DNA of 64,000 bases, from the NCBI GenBank assembly GCA_022729575.1, contig DZAL01000002.1, forward strand, positions 17,135-81,134. Direction: 5' to 3'. The DNA is from Thiomargarita sp. Lineage in GTDB: Bacteria > Pseudomonadota > Gammaproteobacteria > Beggiatoales > Beggiatoaceae. Positions 1-8,908 of this stretch are shown one piece after another. Within the stretch, counting starts at the first letter, position 1, and each line of letters opens with the position of its first letter. The position numbers and the translations under genes are program-made. The notes under the pieces are model-generated. The model did no database searches, was not told the origin of the DNA, and worked only from the letters and a program-made list of their open reading frames with translations.

Positions 1-222
1 AAAATTTTGAATCACTTGTTTCGCTATGGCCCGGCTGTTTTTTAAGTCACCGCTATTATAAGCCGGTTGACCACAACAAGTTTGAGTGGTGGGGACTTCC
101 ACTTGGCAACCTGCTTGTTGTAGTAATTTAATTGCGGCAAAACCGACGCTGGGACGAAATAAGTCAACTAAGCAAGTGACCAGTATTCCCACGCGAGGAG
201 GAGAAGTAGAGTCAGTGGACAT
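1..222 (-). CDS. LutA/YkgE-type cysteine-rich Fe-S protein, N-terminal part
   Basis: The first 74 residues of a leftward gene that runs off the left edge. The protein starts at an ATG at 222 and carries an early V-x-C-L-V-D-L-F-R-P motif followed by a TCCGQPAYNSGD motif. Both are typical of the cysteine-rich CCG domain of LutA/YkgE proteins, a subunit of the iron-sulfur L-lactate oxidation complex LutABC. The CCG cysteines normally bind an Fe-S cluster. Seeing only the start, I cannot exclude a GlcF or heterodisulfide-reductase-like relative, but the close match to the LutA opening favours lactate utilisation. lutB and lutC would be expected to the left of the window. Confidence 0.7.
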   Translation of the reverse strand, partial: MSTDSTSPPRVGILVTCLVDLFRPSVGFAAIKLLQQAGCQVEVPTTQTCCGQPAYNSGDLKNSRAIAKQVIQNF

Positions 223-256
223 GAATGAAGTTCCTAAGAATTTTTTTGTAAGATGA

Positions 257-289
257 AGATTTGACAACTTTCAAAAAGTTGTCAAATCT
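257..289. repeat. 33-bp hairpin, family A
   Basis: Dispersed palindrome with 15-base arms AGATTTGACAACTTT and a 3-base loop. It lies in the gap upstream of the Fe-S protein start. This is the commonest hairpin family in the window; other copies are listed separately. Confidence 0.9.
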
Positions 290-316
290 GGCCCAGTGTT
301 AGATTTGACAACTCAC

Positions 317-440
317 GCACTTTTAATTTAACCACCTCCAACCCCTCTTGTTTAAGGAGGGGAGTATCCTGGTGGTGCAGGTGGTGCGTACTCTCCTCCT
401 TACCAAGGAGGGGTTGGGGATGGTGGTGCGTAAGGTGAGT
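317..440. repeat. Family F repeat with CTCACCTTACGCAC-type ends
   Basis: The sequence runs from a degraded ACTCACGCAC end to a good GTGCGTAAGGTGAGTT end, with two internal inverted blocks of the CCCTCCTT/AAGGAGGG kind. Related elements with the same ends occur near 5533, 42715 and 62433. It holds no gene. Confidence 0.65.
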
Positions 441-445
441 TAAAA

Positions 446-826
446 CTATTTGACAATTACCGAAGGAATATTCGGACTATCGGGATTTACTGCCAACGTA
501 TTGGTGGCTGGAATGACGACTAAATCCATATCTTCTAATGGTATCGCACCCATTAAGACGCTATCACCAATCACTAACGCACCGGTAAAACAGTGACGTT
601 TTTCAAAAGTGATTTGCACAGGTCCCACGTAAGGAATGAGATGATATTTATTATCTGCGGTCCTCACTTCGCGGGTTTCAATCGCCTGTAATTTCAATTG
701 AATGGCGATATGTTCGGGAATACATAAAGTGTTTGCTCCTGTATCCACGAGTGCCGTCACGGTGATAGGTTTTAATTTCGCGCGCACCGGATTACTCAGT
801 TGAATTTTGCTGTAGATGAGGCCCAT
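446..826 (-). CDS. Retropepsin-like aspartyl protease (clan AA)
   Basis: A small protein of about 126 residues with the active-site motif LVDTGANTLCIP near residue 30, diagnostic of single-domain clan AA aspartic proteases that work as homodimers. A later hydrophobic glycine segment (GALVIGDSVLMGAIPLEDMDLVV) matches the second conserved part of the fold. The reading frame is open upstream to an ATG at 883, but the ATG at 826 has an AAGG ribosome binding site seven bases away and begins with MGLIYSKI, the usual opening of this family, so I chose 826. Its substrate is unknown. A second protease family of the same clan is repeated three times at 46553-49611. Confidence 0.75.
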   Translation of the reverse strand: MGLIYSKIQLSNPVRAKLKPITVTALVDTGANTLCIPEHIAIQLKLQAIETREVRTADNKYHLIPYVGPVQITFEKRHCFTGALVIGDSVLMGAIPLEDMDLVVIPATNTLAVNPDSPNIPSVIVK

Positions 827-885
827 AAAATTACCTTCTAATCGTATTGTTCCTACATTCTCCCAACGTTCGCCAGGAGTCAAGA

Positions 886-918
886 AGATTTGACAACTTT
901 CGAAAAGTTGTCAACTCT
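886..918. repeat. 33-bp hairpin, family A (one mismatch)
   Basis: Same arms as the copy at 257, with one substitution in the right arm. It lies between the protease gene and the exported protein at 944. Confidence 0.85.
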
Positions 919-943
919 AATACCTGAAAATTACGCAGGTTGG

Positions 944-2017
944 TCACGGTGCCCTGTGGTGGTGAATTACCGAGGCTTCACCATTTAGGGATAAATCATA
1001 GTGGCCGGTATTGACGAGAGCACGATGAGGTAGATAACTGACTGATTCGCGCCAATTTTCATTACCCATAAGTGCTCGTTGCTGTTCACGGTTGGCGAGG
1101 CTACCGGTTAACTCCAGGTTCACTCCTCCCGTAGCCCAGAAATTACCGTTGATGTCGTAAGCCAGCGATAAATCTGCGAGTTGTAAACTTTGTAAATATC
1201 GTTGTTGCTGGGCTTGCTGAAGATGACCTTGCCATTGTTTAGTCTGACGAGCCGTTAGCCAAGCCTGGTGGTTAGGTTGAACACCGGTAGCTAATTCGAA
1301 CGCTTCTTGAGTTTGTAACTTCCGTTGCTCGGTGTCAGTATTCACTTGACCCTGCGCTGCTATTTCATAGTATCCTTGTCCTAAAAAATCACCGCTTTCA
1401 GGATTGAAAGTAACCGTCGCCGCCGCGGTTTCTTGACCATCAAAAATGCGTTGCTCTTTAGCCGTGTGTACCATGCCGGCTAAGGTCAGTTGAGATTGTC
1501 CATAGCCAATGAAGTTATCCTCTGGGGTTAATGAAAATAGGAGGGTATTAGATTCACTACTATTGAGTGTAACTTCCTGTTTTTTAAAATAACTTTCTCC
1601 AAATATCTTCCTTCCATAATGGGTCGAAATTTTTATTAAACGGTAGTGAGAAAACTCAATGGTATAGTCAAAAAAAACTTGGCCACTTAACAAGCTGGGT
1701 ACTGGCTGGGTAATCATGCCGTTGAGTACCATTTCATAATGACCTTGAAACCGGGCTCGGCCTTGGGGGCGTAGAGCTACTCCGAGTTGCCAGCGTTGTC
1801 GTCCTTGCCAAAAACTACTGGGCAACCACAGGGACCACCAATTAGGGTGCGTGGATAATAGTAGCGGGATCCAAATTGGCAGAGGTTCGCTGATTGAGTT
1901 TACGTGGTGCCACTGTTGGAAGATTTCTTCGGCCTGGACCCAGGGACTGTCTAAACCTAGTCCGGTCAGACAACAAATACCGGTGAGTACAGACAGTAGG
2001 CAAAGTAGGACGTGCAT
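944..2017 (-). CDS. Exported protein of unknown function with repeated beta-strand motif
   Basis: A 357-residue protein that I do not recognise. It opens with a clear Sec signal peptide (hydrophobic residues 3-22, cleavage probably after WVQA), so it is exported or periplasmic. The mature part contains at least five loosely repeated segments of the form F-x-G-x-G-x-Y-x-h-x-h-x-G, for example around GHYEMVLNGMI, GYGQSQLTLAGMV, GQGYYEIAAQGQV and NTGHYDLSLNGEA. Their alternating pattern suggests a beta-rich repeat fold. The last two lie near the C-terminus. It has no catalytic motif I can name. Hairpin repeats flank both ends, so it is probably transcribed alone. Confidence 0.55.
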   Translation of the reverse strand: MHVLLCLLSVLTGICCLTGLGLDSPWVQAEEIFQQWHHVNSISEPLPIWIPLLLSTHPNWWSLWLPSSFWQGRQRWQLGVALRPQGRARFQGHYEMVLNGMITQPVPSLLSGQVFFDYTIEFSHYRLIKISTHYGRKIFGESYFKKQEVTLNSSESNTLLFSLTPEDNFIGYGQSQLTLAGMVHTAKEQRIFDGQETAAATVTFNPESGDFLGQGYYEIAAQGQVNTDTEQRKLQTQEAFELATGVQPNHQAWLTARQTKQWQGHLQQAQQQRYLQSLQLADLSLAYDINGNFWATGGVNLELTGSLANREQQRALMGNENWRESVSYLPHRALVNTGHYDLSLNGEASVIHHHRAP

Positions 2018-2130
2018 AGAATGTTCATTTGAGAAGCGACAGAGTTTTCATAATTCCACCTCCTACCCTTAGCAAGGAGGAGTTGGGGGTGGTTATAACC
2101 CCCAATGCCATTAAGTTAAGGCTGGAGGTA

Positions 2131-2223
2131 AGGGATAACACCCCTTCGAGGGGTGTTATCCCTAGCTTTCTAAATTTGGGTAGCACGGTCAGGACTGGCA
2201 GTCCTCAAAGGACTGCCAGTCCT
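2131..2223. repeat. Adjacent 33-bp hairpins of families B and C
   Basis: 2131-2163 is a perfect family B hairpin (arm AGGGATAACACCCCT, loop TCG). 2191-2223 is a perfect family C hairpin (arm AGGACTGGCAGTCCT, loop CAA). Both fill the gap between two leftward genes and could act as transcription terminators, although neither is followed by a T run. Confidence 0.85.
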
Positions 2224-2261
2224 AAGTTCTCACCCAGATTTCAGGACTACCGAATTAATTT

Positions 2262-5200
2262 TCAATAAGGTTTTTGTCCAATAAAGTTTCCTGGAGGATT
2301 ATAATTACATACCCAGAGGATGCTACCATCATCACATTGTGCTTTACCACAACCAACTTCGCTAGAGTCACGCCAGACTAATTGGGTGTAGTGACCACAC
2401 ATTTTACCGGTTGCGCAGGTATTGGTGGCGTAATCGTAATCAGCAATTTCCTTGCCCCAAGAATCAATTACTTGTTTGGGAGTAGGCGTGAAACCGCTAG
2501 CCCAGTAAATATTCTCGCCGGCGGTGTTGTTTGGACGATGTTCAAAGGCACAATCTCGTCCTTTAAGGGTATCGGCCCAGTCTTGTGCTAGGGTTGCCAG
2601 GTCAGTTGACCAAGTGAGAGCTGATACCTTGACTTGTTGTCGCCATTCATTGTGAGCCGCTAATGTGCCAGCAAATTCCGCCGGTTCATTGGTGGTAGTA
2701 GAATCACCCGTGGTGCTTTCTTCAGCCGCGGGTGTGGTAGTTTCTTCAGCAGGCGTGGTTTCCGTCTCAGTTGTCGTGGTGGTACCTACGGGCTGAGTCG
2801 GTTGTGGCGCGGTGAGTGTGTAATTACCTGCCACATCTCCTCCTAACATGGCCGAATAGTAATCTAAGAGTTGTCCTTGCTCATCCTCAAAAGCTAATTC
2901 CTCTACCATAAACTGAGGTGCTTGAGTAAAGGTAATAAAGCCGCGGTCATTCATTAACCAAAGGTCATCTTGGCCTTCTAAACTAAAGGCTTGTGCATAA
3001 AAAGCGATGACATCTCCTGGTTGTAAAGACTGGGAGATTTTATCAAATTGCACTTGCCCCATATCGTTTTCGTCACCGTTATATAATATTTTGTAGGTAC
3101 GAATGGCATGATTGACCACTTGATTATTGGCATCGACGATAATATCTAGGCGTGCCCATTCAATGGGATTGATGGGATTTCCTTGATTATCTTTGGCATA
3201 TATTGGATTTCCTTGGTCGTCCTGCGCAATGGCTACCAATTCTCCTTTCGCATCGATGTTGATTTGTTTCGCCATCTCGGCTTTAATGTAATCAATTTCG
3301 CTAGAGTAATAGCTATAGGTCTGGCCGTCTTTTTTATACCGGTATTGAAACATCATCGGCATCCATTCAGTTTCTTGCGCGGGGTCAAATTTGACGGTGT
3401 ACCATTGTTGATTCCATTGCGGCGTGAAATAATAACCTGCGTTATCAGTCGGATAGGCTTCCACTTCCGCGGTTACCCAGAAATAATTGCTGGTCACTTC
3501 GTCAAAGGTCAGTGGCATGACATTTCCAAACAAGGTGGTCACACTGGTTAAGTGGTCGTCGTCAAATTTAGCTACGATGCCATCGACATCGGCTAAGGTG
3601 GCTTGGGCACGTAATTTGTGATTAAAATCCACAAACGCGGTACGTTCGCCTTGTAGGAAGGAGGGTACTGGACGGCGCGGCGCGGTGGAACTTTTAGCGG
3701 TGCCCTGGTCATCTTCCCACCAAGTCAAATCATCTTCGGTAAAAAGGCTGTCTTCATCAGTAAAACTGCTTTCATTAAACCATTGGTCCGCAGTGGTATT
3801 AGAGTTTTGGTCGGTTACTGCGGGTGCCACTGTATCCCCGTTTTTAACCGCCAAAAAAGCGGTTTGAAAACTCTTAGCCGCTTCACTGAGAGGCGGTGCC
3901 TCTGCTTCTAATCCGCCGAAACTCACGCCATAAGAACGTGGTTTGCTACCATCTTGGTTTGAATAAATTACATAATTGTCAATGGCGGTGATTAAGTTAT
4001 CTAGGAGTTGCACTAAGACTTCGTTGTCGCCACTACCCAAGTAACCTTTAGTTAGTTGCGCAAAGTCTTTCCAATCAATCGAGGTTCGTTGATCGGCTTT
4101 GCTTTGCTTACCATAGTCGCGACTTTGAGTGGAGGCTTTGATTAAAGCCGTGGTCGAGGTGGCGGTGATACCAGCGGCGGCAAACGCATCAAATGCGGTC
4201 AGGACCTGGTTAAACTGGCTTAAGTCTGCTACTGATAACGTTTTGCCCTCTTGCACCGAGTCTGCTGAATAATTGTTGTTATCCACATAATTGTCGATAA
4301 TGGCTTTGGCGACTTCAACTATTTCATCCTTCGCCGCATATTCTTTGATAACGGCAGTCCAATTCCAGCCATGCCCTGGTTCTAATTCTTCCGAAGCTAA
4401 TAAATAGTTGGCATGGTTTTGAACTACGGGGGCAACTTCGGCGGAAGCCATCAGACAAGCATCAAATCCAATCAGGTCAACTTGACCCAGACCGCCGTTG
4501 GTGAGGCTGTCATCAATTTCTTGCAGTGATAAACCGTCATCATCGAAATTTTCATCATTGCCAAAACCGCCATAGGCCCCCCCATGGTCCCACAAAGTTA
4601 AAAAGCGGGTGGTATAGTCCGTATAACCTTCTTTCACATATTGAAGAAATAGAGTTAGAGAACTTTTATCACCCATGTGCGCACGATCTTCTTGGTAGAG
4701 ATAATTTTCCAAATTACCAAAAATGCCATCTTGACTGTCTTCGATAATTTGAGTCATATCGGCAAATTTCATTCCACGCCAACCGTCTTGATTAGCGCCA
4801 CCAAAAGCGATGATGACATCTATCGAAGGATCACTCAGGGTTTGGTAGCCCTCAATCAATTCCTGTAAATCAGTGGTAGCCGCACTACCGCCACTTTCTA
4901 AATCACTGCCTACCATGTAAATCGCTAACAATTTACGATTGGCACCCGCGTGCGGTGACGGTGGCGTATAAGCGGCTAAGGTGCCATAACTGTCGGAAAA
5001 ACCTGATGTATCACGACTGTCTAATTGTTTGACCAAGGTCCAGTAATAGCCGTCGGGGTCCTCCGGATGGGAATGGGGGATATAATGCAGTACGGTGCTT
5101 GCTGTTTTACCTTTTAAGGAGAGATTTGGTAGCTTGGCTTCCCAAGGTTGTGTCACCTCCATTGCTCTAGAAATTCCTTTCTTGCGGTCAGGTGCAAGGG

Positions 5201-5465
5201 AGACGGTCACACAGGTTTGGGGATTCCAGGCGCAAGCATTGGTTTTAAACTCGTTTAAATCAAATTTCCATTCCTCAGACCCTATTACTGTCAGCTTGCC
5301 TTGGTACAAAAAACCATCGATAGCAATGCAGGGCAGGGTAATGTTTTGACTGGTATCCACCGTTGGATTACCACATTCTTCTTGCGCAATTGCAAGGGTG
5401 GTCCCCAATCCTAACCCTATATTTAGGCTAAGAATAGCCACGGGTAATTTATATAAGTTCTTCAT
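2262..5465 (-). CDS. Secreted clostripain-family (C11) peptidase fused to a CAP/SCP domain
   Basis: About 1067 residues. A signal peptide ends near AIAQ. A clostripain-like peptidase domain spans roughly residues 180-560, with the predicted catalytic histidine in WDHGG (His294) and the nucleophile in FDACLMA (Cys337). An aspartate-rich stretch (NDENFDDDG) follows the histidine and could bind calcium. After a middle region with beta-rich character comes a Thr/Pro/Glu-rich linker near 880-925, then a CAP (SCP/PR-1) domain from about 928 to the end with the motifs AAHNEWRQQV, GENIYWAS, CGHYTQLVW and VCNYNPPGN. The frame is open to 5492, but the ATG at 5465 has a well placed AAGG site and directly precedes the signal peptide. 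The fusion of a C11 peptidase with a CAP domain is unusual. Substrates are unknown. Confidence 0.85.
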   Translation of the reverse strand: MKNLYKLPVAILSLNIGLGLGTTLAIAQEECGNPTVDTSQNITLPCIAIDGFLYQGKLTVIGSEEWKFDLNEFKTNACAWNPQTCVTVSLAPDRKKGISRAMEVTQPWEAKLPNLSLKGKTASTVLHYIPHSHPEDPDGYYWTLVKQLDSRDTSGFSDSYGTLAAYTPPSPHAGANRKLLAIYMVGSDLESGGSAATTDLQELIEGYQTLSDPSIDVIIAFGGANQDGWRGMKFADMTQIIEDSQDGIFGNLENYLYQEDRAHMGDKSSLTLFLQYVKEGYTDYTTRFLTLWDHGGAYGGFGNDENFDDDGLSLQEIDDSLTNGGLGQVDLIGFDACLMASAEVAPVVQNHANYLLASEELEPGHGWNWTAVIKEYAAKDEIVEVAKAIIDNYVDNNNYSADSVQEGKTLSVADLSQFNQVLTAFDAFAAAGITATSTTALIKASTQSRDYGKQSKADQRTSIDWKDFAQLTKGYLGSGDNEVLVQLLDNLITAIDNYVIYSNQDGSKPRSYGVSFGGLEAEAPPLSEAAKSFQTAFLAVKNGDTVAPAVTDQNSNTTADQWFNESSFTDEDSLFTEDDLTWWEDDQGTAKSSTAPRRPVPSFLQGERTAFVDFNHKLRAQATLADVDGIVAKFDDDHLTSVTTLFGNVMPLTFDEVTSNYFWVTAEVEAYPTDNAGYYFTPQWNQQWYTVKFDPAQETEWMPMMFQYRYKKDGQTYSYYSSEIDYIKAEMAKQINIDAKGELVAIAQDDQGNPIYAKDNQGNPINPIEWARLDIIVDANNQVVNHAIRTYKILYNGDENDMGQVQFDKISQSLQPGDVIAFYAQAFSLEGQDDLWLMNDRGFITFTQAPQFMVEELAFEDEQGQLLDYYSAMLGGDVAGNYTLTAPQPTQPVGTTTTTETETTPAEETTTPAAEESTTGDSTTTNEPAEFAGTLAAHNEWRQQVKVSALTWSTDLATLAQDWADTLKGRDCAFEHRPNNTAGENIYWASGFTPTPKQVIDSWGKEIADYDYATNTCATGKMCGHYTQLVWRDSSEVGCGKAQCDDGSILWVCNYNPPGNFIGQKPY

Positions 5466-5532
5466 TTTATACCTTTTTGTTAGAAGTTTCACGATTAACC
5501 ATTTGATTATAACACATCTTGAAAAATTTGTA

Positions 5533-5850
5533 ACTCACCTTACGCATGACCACTCTCAGCGCCTCCTTAGCAAGAAGGGAGTATGCGCCAACTGAGTTGG
5601 TAGGGTGTACTCCCTTCCTTAATAAGCTACTCTATGCACACCAGTTAAAACTGCCGGACTGGAGGCTTTAGCCGCAATGCCATTAAGTTAAGGAATCACC
5701 CATTTCAAAGTCGGAGTCCCCAAACACGTTTTGGGCGGAGGTTGTCCAAAACGTGTTTTGGACTCCTTAACTTAATGTTGTCCAAAACGTGTTTTGGACT
5801 CCTTAACTTAATGTTGTCCAAAACGTGTTTTGGACTCCTTAACTTAATGA
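5533..5850. repeat. Repeat-filled gap with tandem AAAACGTGTTTTGGAC units
   Basis: This gap of about 400 bases holds a family F end near 5533, a family E end (GCAATGCCATTAAGTTAAGG, 5674-5693) and then three near-identical units at about 5742-5850. Each unit contains the palindrome GTCCAAAACGTGTTTTGGAC followed by TCCTTAACTTAATG. I see no gene in it. Confidence 0.8.
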
Positions 5851-5869
5851 GTTAACCGTTTATACTGAA

Positions 5870-7492
5870 TTAATCCACTCGTACTACTCGAAATCCCAGA
5901 GTATCCATTTGAGTTTTCGGATTGTAACTGCTTCTTTTAGTGGTTCGTAAATCTTTTTCCGAAGTTTGGAATGAACTACTACGTATCATCTTTTTTGAAC
6001 AATTACCCCCTTCCCAATTTTGGCCAAACGCAGGTGATCCTTGATAACTAGAGTGGTAACAAGTGCTGGTCCATTCTAACACATTTCCAATAGTATCATA
6101 TAAGCCAAAGGGATTTTCAGAAAAACTGCCAACGGGCGCAGTTTGACTACCATCCCATCGACTACCACAATTAGCACAATTAGCGCGATTTTTCCCCAAT
6201 TCATATCCCCACCAATAAGGGGTATCAGTACCTGCACCTGCGGCATATTCCCATTCTCTTTCACTAGGTAAACGATATTGATGTCCTGTTTGTTCAGTCA
6301 ACCATTTAGCATATTCAACTGCCTCATCCCAACTCACATTGATCACGGGGTGATTTTCACGACCCCATCCCCCATCACTAGGTAAGGATTTCTCAGTGCT
6401 GCTGGCAAACAGATCATAATCATTAAAAGTGATTTCATATTTACTAATGGAAAAGCCTTGTAGCGAGATAGAATGTTGCGGACGTTCATCTTGATATAGG
6501 GAGGAGCTTTTACTACCCATCATAAAAGTACCTTCGGGCAATTGCATCATCGCTGGTCCCACTCCGCCGCTACTCAAACGGTCTTGAAAAGATTTAATAG
6601 GTCGTGCCACGAATTTAGGCACATTTTTTTCTTCAGTTTCCTGCCGGTCTTTTTTATGGTCTTTTTCTTTCTCGACATTGGTTACGGTATTATTTTTGCC
6701 GGTATCAGTAGTGGAGACCGCCGGTTTTCCCATAATACTATCGCCAAGAGGAGTTAACAAAATGAGCACGATTAACATAATTACGCTCATGACACCTCCA
6801 ATTGCGATTCCTATCCATAATCCTTTATGGCCACTACCTCGATGACGCGATTGCAATCTTTCAGATTCTAATTTTTTCTGCTTTTCTACCATAGCTTTGG
6901 CCGCGTCACGTTGTATTTTTAACAACTCGGCTTCCTTCAGCGCTTGGTTTCTAATCGCTTCCATTTCTTGTTTGAGGTTGAGATGTTCCGCTTCTTTTTT
7001 CTCAATCAGTTTAGCAATTTCTTGTTGCAATTTTTCTTCATTTTGGCGGCGCTCTTTAACTACCGAAGTGACATTGCGTTCAGCTTCTTCACGTAACCGT
7101 GCTAATTCCGCTTTAGCTCGCGTGAGTTGGTCAATTTGAGCTCGGGTTTTTCTCTGCGCATCTTCAATTCGATTAATACGCATTTCTAAAGCCCGTTTTT
7201 CGGCTTCCGATTGTTTGACTTCTTCAGTTGTCGGAATGGCTGCACTAGAAGTTGAAGTGGCACCAACTCCACTTTTGGCCGGCGGCGGTTTTTTCGCAGT
7301 CATTTCTCGATCTTTGGCTTGCAATTTCGCAATGGCGCCTTGCAAGGCACTGATTTGAGAAACCAATTTTTCAGCTTCGGCCGCTTTACTGGCAGCATCA
7401 GCCGCGTCTGCTTGTTTAGCTTCTGCCTGGAGCTTGTTATACTGCTTAATAAGTTTTTGGGCTTCAGCTTTGGCTTGAGTTATTGAAGACAC
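5870..7492 (-). CDS. Membrane-anchored coiled-coil protein with FGE-sulfatase domain
   Basis: 540 residues in three parts. Residues 1-215 are strongly charged and heptad-like (long coiled coil). Residues 224-248 form one transmembrane helix. The C-terminal part from about 317 is a formylglycine-generating-enzyme/SUMF1-type domain: LPEGTFMMGS, the W-x-E-A-V-x-Y-A-K-W-L helix, RLPSEREWEYAA, GNVLEW and the closing GFRVVR. Most bacterial proteins with this domain are not true sulfatase activators; many sit beside kinases or protease-like sensors, and some bind ligands as variable proteins. No sulfatase lies nearby. The topology suggests a cytoplasmic coiled coil with a periplasmic FGE domain. The start at 7492 is the first possible methionine. 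Confidence 0.8.
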   Translation of the reverse strand: MSSITQAKAEAQKLIKQYNKLQAEAKQADAADAASKAAEAEKLVSQISALQGAIAKLQAKDREMTAKKPPPAKSGVGATSTSSAAIPTTEEVKQSEAEKRALEMRINRIEDAQRKTRAQIDQLTRAKAELARLREEAERNVTSVVKERRQNEEKLQQEIAKLIEKKEAEHLNLKQEMEAIRNQALKEAELLKIQRDAAKAMVEKQKKLESERLQSRHRGSGHKGLWIGIAIGGVMSVIMLIVLILLTPLGDSIMGKPAVSTTDTGKNNTVTNVEKEKDHKKDRQETEEKNVPKFVARPIKSFQDRLSSGGVGPAMMQLPEGTFMMGSKSSSLYQDERPQHSISLQGFSISKYEITFNDYDLFASSTEKSLPSDGGWGRENHPVINVSWDEAVEYAKWLTEQTGHQYRLPSEREWEYAAGAGTDTPYWWGYELGKNRANCANCGSRWDGSQTAPVGSFSENPFGLYDTIGNVLEWTSTCYHSSYQGSPAFGQNWEGGNCSKKMIRSSSFQTSEKDLRTTKRSSYNPKTQMDTLGFRVVRVD

Positions 7493-7916
7493 TATCGTAT
7501 TCTCGCAAAGGGGGTTGTTTAATTCGGATAAGTTTTTCCGTCAATGACACTGTGGGCAATTTGCTATTTTAAGTTTAGGTAAGGGATAACACCCATCGAA
7601 GGGTTGTTATCCCTAGCTTTCTGCAACCGCTTTTATCCAATGCTTTAAATATGGATATTGCTTAACTTAATGGCATTGGGGCTGGGGTGGGGTGCGTAAG
7701 GTGAGTTAATCATAGAGTTTTAACTACTTACTTTAAATCCTGTTGCCCCTGCTTAAGTAAAATTATAAGGATTTTTTACTGAATGGAAAGGTATACTTCA
7801 TACATAGTTTAATTTTTTGAAATACTACCTTGATTAACCCAAAATAATTGAAATTATTCTCATCTATTCAATCACTGGCATTAATCAGTGAAATTCATGG
7901 CCTCGGTCTATTTTTA
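7493..7916. other. Gene-free gap with repeat remnants
   Basis: It contains a degraded family B hairpin near 7578-7612, a family E end (CTTAACTTAATGGCATTG, about 7662-7679) and a family F end (GTGCGTAAGGTGAGTTAA, about 7691-7708). The remaining 200 bases are AT-rich and show no open frame or RNA gene I can support. Confidence 0.6.
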
Positions 7917-8741
7917 TTACAGATAACACTGAATTTTTCGATGTTCATGTACAGGAAAATTATGTCGTGTAATTAATTGTTGGTCTTTATCAATATCAGC
8001 ACAAATTACGCCAGCACCACGATTAAGGCGGGTTAAAACCACTCCCCAAGGGTCTATTATCATACTATCGCCATAAGTTTCTCGTCCATTAACATGGTAA
8101 CCCCCTTGATTAGCCGCAATTAAATAACATAAATTTTCTATGGCCCTGGCCCGTACTAATACTTCCCAATGGGCCCGACCAGTCACCGCGGTAAATGCCG
8201 AGGGTACCGTGATTAATTCTACTCCTTGTTGGAGCATACAACGGAACAATTCTGGAAAACGTAAATCATAACATACGGCTAACCCTAACCGTCCATAAGG
8301 AGTATCCGCCACTACTACTTGGGTGCCTGCTTCAATGGTTTCGGATTCGCAATAATGCTCTTCTGGGGTGACAGTCACATCAAATAAGTGCATTTTGTTA
8401 TACCGTGCTACGCATTGGCCTGTATGGTCAAACAATAAAGCCGACGCACAGTGTTTATATTGATTCGTGGTAGCTAAGGGGATGGTGCCTCCGACTAACC
8501 ACACGCCATGACGAGCAGCTTGTTGAGATAGAAAATTTTGTAGAGGTCCTTGCCCTGGAGTTTCACAAATTTTCAAACTATCAGCAGGATGAATCGCCAT
8601 CAACGCAAAATTTTCGGGCAAAATAATTAATTTCGCGCCCATATTCACTGCTTCCAAAATCAGGCGAGCGGCTTCATTAAGATTGGCATTGACATTAGAG
8701 CCTGAAGCCATCTGTATTGCAGCAACACGGTACTTAGACAT
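7917..8741 (-). CDS. Nit-type carbon-nitrogen hydrolase (deaminated glutathione amidase-like)
   Basis: 274 residues, the full length of a single-domain nitrilase-superfamily amidase. The catalytic triad is visible: Glu43 in LPENFALM, Lys116 in YNKMHLFDV and Cys157 in AVCYDLRFPELFR. The YDLRFPELFR sequence is typical of Nit1/NitA proteins, which hydrolyse deaminated glutathione, a metabolite repair role; N-carbamoylputrescine amidase has a different sequence there. That matters because agmatine deiminase is encoded nearby, but I do not think this is its partner AguB. The ATG at 8741 gives the family's normal opening (V-A-A-I-Q-M). Confidence 0.85.
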   Translation of the reverse strand: MSKYRVAAIQMASGSNVNANLNEAARLILEAVNMGAKLIILPENFALMAIHPADSLKICETPGQGPLQNFLSQQAARHGVWLVGGTIPLATTNQYKHCASALLFDHTGQCVARYNKMHLFDVTVTPEEHYCESETIEAGTQVVVADTPYGRLGLAVCYDLRFPELFRCMLQQGVELITVPSAFTAVTGRAHWEVLVRARAIENLCYLIAANQGGYHVNGRETYGDSMIIDPWGVVLTRLNRGAGVICADIDKDQQLITRHNFPVHEHRKIQCYL

Positions 8742-8798
8742 ATAATATATATTTTAATAGAGTGGATAAAAAAATTTTGGTAGTATATTGAGTAATCA

Positions 8799-8831
8799 AG
8801 GGATAACACCCCTCGATGGGGTGTTATCCCT
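8799..8831. repeat. 33-bp hairpin, family B
   Basis: A family B copy with the loop and flanking base changed, in the divergent gap between the amidase gene and rsmH. It sits where the promoters of both genes should lie. Confidence 0.85.
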
Positions 8832-8908
8832 GTCTGTAATAAATAGGTGCATGTCCATTCGTAGCTACGTTGATAACCAAACTTATAACCAACTGGTGTT
8901 AAAATATT

